Source: Acridotheres tristis | Lineage: Eukaryota > Chordata > Aves > Passeriformes > Sturnidae | Direction of reading: 5' to 3' | NCBI GenBank assembly: GCA_037013685.1 | Contig: CM072919.1 | Location: 29,087,255 to 29,151,254, forward strand | Length of the DNA: 64,000 nucleotides | In this document: in pieces, positions 58,338-64,000 of the stretch | How the letters are laid out: each line of letters opens with the position of its first letter | How positions within the stretch are numbered: the stretch's first letter is position 1 | Notes under the pieces: model-generated | What the model saw: the letters and a program-made list of their open reading frames with translations, nothing else | The model's database searches: none | What the model was told of the DNA's origin: nothing | Position numbers and translations under genes: made by a program

Positions 58338-59304
58338 TGCATCAAAGAATCAACATAATTTGTAGGGATGTGAGAAAAAGAAACGTTTTGCACCCACTAT
58401 ATTATTTAAATTTTCACTTCTAAAACTGACTAGCAATTCATGCTAGTCCTTGCAACAGGATATAAAGGCTCCATTCACACAACAGCTTCAGTGCAGAGAC
58501 CAGTGTACTTTAAAGTAGAAATTATTACCTTAAAAGTTGGGATATCTCTTGAATAGGTCTTGCGGCTGCCTCTCTGCAAACAAAATGCACTATTCTGTGC
58601 TCTCACTGTAAAACAGCCTTTCTTCTGCATGTCTGTTCAGGACCAGAATTTTATTTTCTACTTCACTGATTGAACAACGAGGAAATACAAATACTACAAC
58701 TTATCCCTAAAAAATGTTTTAAAGTGATTATGGAAGGCTTATTTGAAGCACAAAAACATATTTAATTAATTTAACAGCCTGCTTTTGCAACTGAGATGCA
58801 ACCATAAATTTAATAGAGATTTTTACTTCTAATTTATGTTTAATAAATGTTTCTATGTGGTTTAGAACTGCTTGTCTTCTTCCCCTCTTTCTCCTGATTC
58901 TCCATCATTTTCTAATTGTAACTTGCTGGCTGATCCATCATACAATGGATACAAGACACAAATAGCAGTTTGTCTTACTGCCTAAAACCCAAGAGTTAAC
59001 ATCTTCCAAAATCCTAATTCATAGTGCAATTATCAGTGCAGGTAGTCATATCATTTTGTTCCTGTCAATGTTCAAGAACTTTTACTTCAACATTCACAAG
59101 AGAGTATGTGAATAATAATAGTCATACCTTTTGCCCAGAGAGATTAATTTGAATTTTTTTATTATGTTATTCATCACATTTTTTCAGCATACATGCAGTA
59201 TAAAAGCAAAGATAATTAATATATTCTGAGTCTGAAAATTAGATCTGTGTCTAGGAAACAGAAATTGTAATCACAGCCATATGATTAAGTATTATCTTAT
59301 GAAA
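58338..59304. other. No recognisable feature
   Basis: AT-rich. Confidence 0.35.
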
Positions 59305-60075
59305 TGAGATTAGTTCAGTCAGTTAGAGCATGGTGCTAAAAACACCAATATTGTGGGTTTGTGTTGGTTTGAAAGTAAAACCAGTGCGAGACTCCAAGTC
59401 AGTAATACAATTTAATAGGAGAAAAGAGAAAAAATAAAATACATGCAATAATATAAAAGAAACAACCACCAACACAGTCAGAAATACAACCTGACACCCT
59501 GTCAGTCAGGGTGTTGGTAGCAGTCCGTATAAATGGTGGCTGCAGTCCTCCTGGATGACAGCTGTGGTTCAGTTGAAGCAGTGCTCCTGTAGAAGGTGCA
59601 GTTTTCCTCCAAAGATCCAGCGATGATGTGGAAATGATCCGACTTTCCTCTGGGATCCAGTGGAAAGGTCCCCCCTTCGAGTCCCAAACCCAGGTTTTTA
59701 TTTAGGTAGGAAAGGCTTGGCTCCTGCCCCTGGCTGGGGCATCTCCCAATGGGATGATGTAATCTTATCAGTCACACAATAGGACTTAATGGCCCATTAG
59801 CGGAATATATCTCCTGGAGGAAGGATGGGTTGTGAATAGATAACGATGATCATCCCCCGATCTTATGAGATGGCACATCAGCAGAGGATATCTCCCACAG
59901 AGATAAGGATCACCACCCCTCCCACATTTGAACAGATGGTGATAGAATACACATTGTTGCATTGTACCCCAGGACAGGGTTCAACCCCTATATGGCCATT
60001 CACTTAAGATTTGGATTTGATTGTTCTGTTGGGTCCCTTTCAACTCAAAATACCCTGGGATCTCTGAATTGCAAA
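59305..60075 (+). repeat. tRNA-Ile-headed SINE with CR1-like tail, split by an LTR
   Basis: Left part 59305-59361: TAGTTCAGTCAGTTAGAGCATGGTGCTAA...CACCAA...TGGGTTT matches tRNA-Ile(AAT), with an A box and an anticodon-loop region (CTAAAAA in place of CTAATAA). Right part 59977-60075: GGGTTCAACCCC...GGCCA completes the T arm and acceptor. It is followed by GGATTTGATTGTTCTGTTGGGTCCCTTTCAACTC, a CR1-type 3' end. This head-tail pairing is that of the passerine SINE TguSINE1. The internal Pol III B box is broken by the LTR, and the tRNA itself is not functional. Confidence 0.8.
59362..59976 (-). repeat. Solo LTR inserted in the SINE's T arm, antisense
   Basis: The plus strand runs TGTTGGTTTGAAAGTAAAACC to GTACCCCAGGACA. 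It has ACAATTTAATAGG near the start and TTTTTATTTAGG further in, consistent with an LTR read on the minus strand. GGGTT of the tRNA T arm occurs on both sides (GGGTTT/GGGTTC), the probable target duplication, with one extra G on the left. Confidence 0.8.
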
Positions 60076-60809
60076 AAAATTCTCTTTTTATTACATGAAT
60101 TAAGATTCCATATATCTTAGGATGATTCATACTAAATACTTCAGCAAACAGGGATTTTTTGTAATAAAATCCATAGTCAAACAACATCTTCAATATGTCC
60201 ACATCATTGAAAAGCAAAAATCAAAGTAGAACATAAATCCACTGTTACATGGGAAAAAAGAAGTTGGCCCATACTTCAATACCAACTGAAGTAAGTTTGG
60301 ACTTCAATACCAATTCAGAGGGCCACTGCAGTTAGTAACGCTCTGCATGTTTGCCCACAGAGTCTACTGCAGCTCAAGCATTACGGATTGGTTTAAGAAA
60401 AATATTCATCCAAAACCTTACTCTGTAGTAAAAGGTATGCCTCCTCCATTTTCAGTAGACACACACCGATTAGCAGCATGTTGATTTTGTTCTGATTCCT
60501 ACCCTGTTTGTATTTTCCATGCAATACTTTTTTACATAGCAATTTGTTAATAAGCTATTTGGCATTATACTTAGACAGAGAGACTGCATCATTGGATTAT
60601 ACAGAGGAATTGATTTCCTTGAGCTGTACCATTTTTTTCTGTTAGGACAATGAAAAAATGACAGTACACTCTCTGTTACTATTATCATTTCCAGAATCCT
60701 TCTCAAGAGTAAGAATGCATCCTGTCTTTTATTAACTTCAATTTTTAAAAATACTGATTTTGTTGCACTATCTATAAGAATAAATAGATACATTATTTTT
60801 GCTTTTCAG
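60076..60809. other. No recognisable feature
   Basis: AT-rich; ends in a polypyrimidine tract (TTATTTTTGCTTTTCAG). Confidence 0.35.
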
Positions 60810-61013
60810 GTGCTGAAGAAATTACCAGGTATCATTAATAGTGTCTGTATTCAAACATTAATGACTGCAGAGATGCTTATTCAAGCAAGGAGCATTTACA
60901 TGCAGACTGCAGGAACTACGCAAGACTTTGTTATGTCTCTGATAAAAGGAATTCATTTGACTGAAAGAAGAGTGACTTTAATTAGCTGTGCAAATGCCAT
61001 TAATTCCAATTAA
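60810..61013 (+). CDS. Candidate exon 5 (right end uncertain)
   Basis: A strong acceptor (TTTTTGCTTTTCAG) is followed by a phase-0 frame VLKKLPGIINSV..., open to TAA 61011-61013. Possible donors are CCAG/GTATCA (after 60828) and AGA/GTGACT (after 60971). The segment IQARSIYMQTAG resembles the RGS helix that follows the FW.E region (K/QA+SIY). It could lie downstream of candidate exon 4, but the phases do not match directly. Gene identity is not established. Confidence 0.33.
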   Translation: MLKKLPGIINSVCIQTLMTAEMLIQARSIYMQTAGTTQDFVMSLIKGIHLTERRVTLISCANAINSN

Positions 61014-61458
61014 TCTTCTCACAGTGTCAAAACCATAATCCAGGGAGAAAATAAATTGCAATAAATCAATATAACTCTTGTTTCCACCAGGAACAGGTGC
61101 TTACAGAGAGAGGCATGTCTTTTATAGTTGTCTGCATCAAGAAGTATTTAAATAAGACAGTAATTCAATATGCTAACCCTCTCAATGATTTTTATAGACT
61201 ATTTATATATCTCCTGAATTGTTTTTCTTTTAATGGAAAGTAGTTATCCTACTATTTCTGAGAAGTATGCCAGTAAGAAATTTGCTCAGAAAACTCACAA
61301 ATACAGCCAAGTTTTATTTTGCAGAGAAAAATGAGATGTGGATATACAAGATAGCTGGCTCTATTTGCAAACCTTAGATAAGCACTAACACACACTTTTC
61401 ATGGCACAAATCAAGAAAACCAACTGGTCAACTGATTCTGCAATGTATCTTGAAAACC
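61014..61458. other. No recognisable feature
   Basis: AT-rich. Confidence 0.35.
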
Positions 61459-62178
61459 TGTTATTGGGAGTTGGATTGTTCCCCTTTTCTTTCTGTGGAA
61501 TTCCTCCCATTGTTATGCTAAGTAATTGTGGCTACACCTTGAAACCACAGATAATGTTCTCTCGTAGGGGGGTGGGTGGAGGGGGGGGGGAAACCGGAAA
61601 AGGAAAGGTGGGATGGGGGGTCTGGAGCGGGGCGCTCTCTCGCTTGGCTCGTGGAGTGGAAAGACCGCCTGGGCTCTGCTCTGGCATCTCCCCTGCCATC
61701 CCAGCACTGAGATCCACGCTCCCTGCCTTTGGACATTGCTCTGCTGCTCTCCCATCTCACCCTACTATCTCCGGACACTCTGCTGAGCACCACGACCGAC
61801 ACCATGAGGGGGGGAGTCACTTTTCCCATCCCCTCTCACCCCTGGGCCTCCGCCGCCATCACTCCAGCCCCTCTTCAACTGTGCGGGACCTGCCCTGCCC
61901 CCACAGCACCGGTAACTGAGCACAGGGAGACGGCCTGCAGCCAAAAGGGACTGAAGCGGAGCTAGACTGTTCTGTTCTGTTGCCAATCTTTATAGCTGTT
62001 GTTGTTTTCTGCCTTGTTAGATACCAGTAAAGAACTGTTATTCTTATCCCCATATCTCCTGCCTGAAAGCGTCTGACTTGGACCTAAAATAATTAAAAGG
62101 GAGGGGGGTTGCACTCTGCATGGCAGAAAGGGGCTCTTGCCTTTCCTTAGACCATACCTGTCTTTTCAAACCAAGACA
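61459..62178 (+). mobile_element. Solo LTR of the provirus family
   Basis: 720 bp, colinear with both provirus LTRs: TGTTATTGGGAGTTGG start, G-run (61567-61590), TATA-like TTTATAG (61989-61995), AATAATTAAAAGG, and ACCAAGACA end. It shares GCGTCTGA and CATGGCAG with the 3' LTR of the provirus, against the 5' LTR. The flanks AAACC and CCTGT do not match. The 172-codon frame reading into it from 61401 is not preserved in the other LTR copies. Confidence 0.92.
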
Positions 62179-63297
62179 CCTGTCTCTACAAGAAAACTCT
62201 TGGGCTTCTTTTAGAGAGATCTTTGAAAACTGTGACCATGAAATTTTAACCCTTGAGGATTTTCATGCTTCTAGTAGTAATGCATCAGATCTGTCACAGA
62301 TTCTCAGATTTCAAGAGCACTGTCTCAAAACCAGCACCAGCTTAAGCCTAAGAGAAGCAAGAAAAAAACCCAAATTAATAACGTCAGAGATGTGCCACTG
62401 AAACAAAAACAGTGCTCTTTGTGCACAGGTTAAGCAGAGATCATGTTCCATGTTTGAGAAATATTGCAGCCGCCATTTTGCAATAGTTTCCCTACAAGAA
62501 TTTTTTTCATACCCCATTGCACAAGTGTGTGGTGAATGTATAGAGGAAGATACCATTAAGTTTATTTCTCAGGAACAAAGTAAGAAGGAAATAGAGAAAT
62601 CAAACAAACAAACAAAACCCTGTCCTAGAAAAGAGCCAAAGGACTTTTTTTTACCCTAGAAGACTAAGAAGAAACCTCCAAGATTTCAGAAAAAAAACAA
62701 ATCTACCAAATTGAACTACAATGCACACTAATAAATACAACAAAAAATAGAGTTTGGCTCTGGCTTTCTGATATGTTTATATAAAAGTTTACCACTCCCA
62801 GCACCCAGACAGATATCAGTGTTAGAATCTGCAAGCACACATCACCCAGTAGCAGAATACCTCAGGTCACTGACATCTTCAAGTGTGCTTCCTCCTATTA
62901 ATACTGATTTATTTACTCACTGAACAGGGTGCATTTGAAAATACCATGGCAGCATGTCTGGCTCACCCCACAGTTGCCCCTCGCCCCCAGCCATTGTGGT
63001 GCCATGGCAAGAGCAGGACAGCCAGGAGTACCTATGCCAAACCTCACAGGCAGTCAGCTATCTCCTAATTATCTCCCATGTATCTCCCTGTTCTGGTTTG
63101 TAGTGCCTAATCACAAGTAGGTGTGACCCAGAATATTATTTTACAACCAAAACATCTATAGCACAATATACACTGGCTACCCTCAGTAGAAATTAATTCA
63201 GGATCTGGGAAGAATAGACAACATGTTAAAAAAAGTTTCAGTGGGAATAAGATAGTAATTTCCCATCTTTCTATTTTGCATTATGATATAAATTATT
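62179..63297. other. No recognisable feature
   Basis: AT-rich. Small frames at 62120-62401 and 62450-62659 have no splice support; the first starts inside the LTR. Confidence 0.35.
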
Positions 63298-63600
63298 ATA
63301 GAATCATAGATTAATGTAATATCCTGAGTTGGAAGGTACCTAAAAGGGTCATTAAAGTCCAATTCCTGTCTCTGCATAGAGCCACCTCAAGAATGACACT
63401 AAGTGCCTGAAAATGTTGTCTGAATTCTTCTTGAACTCTGCTTGCTTCAATTTGTGACCCACATTCTTGGGGAATCTGTTGTGGTTCCTCACTAACCATT
63501 GGGTGAAGAATTTTTTCCTAATATCCAGCTTAAACTTCCCCTGACACAATTTCATACCATTTTCTCATGTCCTATTACTAGGCACCACAGAGACACTTGA
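63298..63600 (-). repeat. CR1 LINE 3' tail, antisense
   Basis: TATAGAATCATAGATTAATG...GAGTTGGAAGGTACCTAAAAGGGTCATTAAAGTCC, then GGTGAAGAATTTTTTCCTAATATCCAGCTTAAACTTCCC and CATGTCCTATTACTAGGCACC. A reverse CR1 of an older subfamily. Confidence 0.88.
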
Positions 63601-64000
63601 ACACATGCAGAGAGATTGGCTTTTTAGCTGTGGGTATAGAGTTGCTACCCATATAAATCTTACAAGCAAAACATGGATGACTGCAAGGCCTCTGTCCTTG
63701 ACATGTGTAACAAAACAGAATTAAACTCCTCTAAAATACTAGTCAATATCAATTTTAAAAAGATATTATTAAAGATACATTTAATATACTTAAGAAATAT
63801 CACACTGGTTTTTCCAAAGTCCTTTCTTTTTCCAAGAGAAAATAAGCTGCCTTCTTGAGATCAGTATCCTTAGTCATCTAATATCTTATAATCAAGATTA
63901 ATGTTCCCGCTTGAGAAGGATGGAGCAAGAACTTTTGTTCTTTACAATAGTTTCCTAGTATGATTATGTTTCATGCTTTGTTTTCCCATAATAAAAATTG
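63601..64000. other. No recognisable feature
   Basis: AT-rich end of the window. Confidence 0.35.

Noticed and set aside
59305..59361. A functional tRNA-Ile gene
   Set aside because: Only the 5' two-thirds of a tRNA-like sequence with mismatches is present. It is followed by an LTR and a CR1-type tail, so it is a SINE head.
61401..61919. 172-codon frame through the solo LTR and similar frames in both provirus LTRs
   Set aside because: The frames shift at the variable G-run between copies and exist on both strands. They are a consequence of GC-rich LTR sequence.
1..64000. CRISPR arrays, riboswitches, operons and bacterial promoters
   Set aside because: The window is vertebrate DNA. No regularly spaced repeats other than microsatellites and the gag 39-mers were seen.

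Overview
This window looks like 64 kb of a bird genome, most likely a passerine. It is AT-rich, intron/intergenic-like DNA with no bacterial-type gene packing. It carries many CR1 LINE fragments, many solo LTRs of avian endogenous retroviruses (ERVs), and a tRNA-Ile-headed SINE with a CR1-like tail (59305-60075) of the kind described from passerines. No complete host gene is visible.

The best-defined object is a near full-length ERV on the minus strand at 10916-19149. It has two LTRs that differ at roughly 4% of sites and a perfect 5-bp target duplication (GATTT). A primer-binding site resembles the end of tRNA-Sec. Gag, protease, RT and the start of RNase H lie in one frame, and the end of RNase H plus integrase is shifted by one base. 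There is no env: only 108 bases separate the integrase stop from the 3' LTR. Three in-frame TGA codons plus the frameshift disable gag-pol. An intact 160-codon ORF for a tryptophan-rich, membrane-type protein sits between the primer site and gag, where retroviruses normally have no gene. A solo LTR of the same family lies at 61459-62178.

Layout: 1-10910 is dominated by LTRs (1741-3590, 3886-4379, 6483-7070, 7077-9290 with another LTR nested at 7955-8573) and one CR1 tail. 10911-19154 is the provirus and its target duplications. 19155-24130 holds two more LTRs. 24135-61000 is mostly unannotated AT-rich DNA with CR1 pieces, LTRs and microsatellites, and carries five candidate plus-strand exons (24135, 24558, 25944, 57602, 60810), with a sixth ORF at 41789. 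Some resemble pieces of RGS-fold proteins of the RGS22/RGSL1 kind, so the second half may be intronic to such a gene. That is tentative, because the exons do not all join in phase. 61400-64000 holds the solo LTR, a CR1 tail and otherwise nothing recognisable.

All family names are recognised by eye and recall. No searches were run. Edges of old repeats are approximate.
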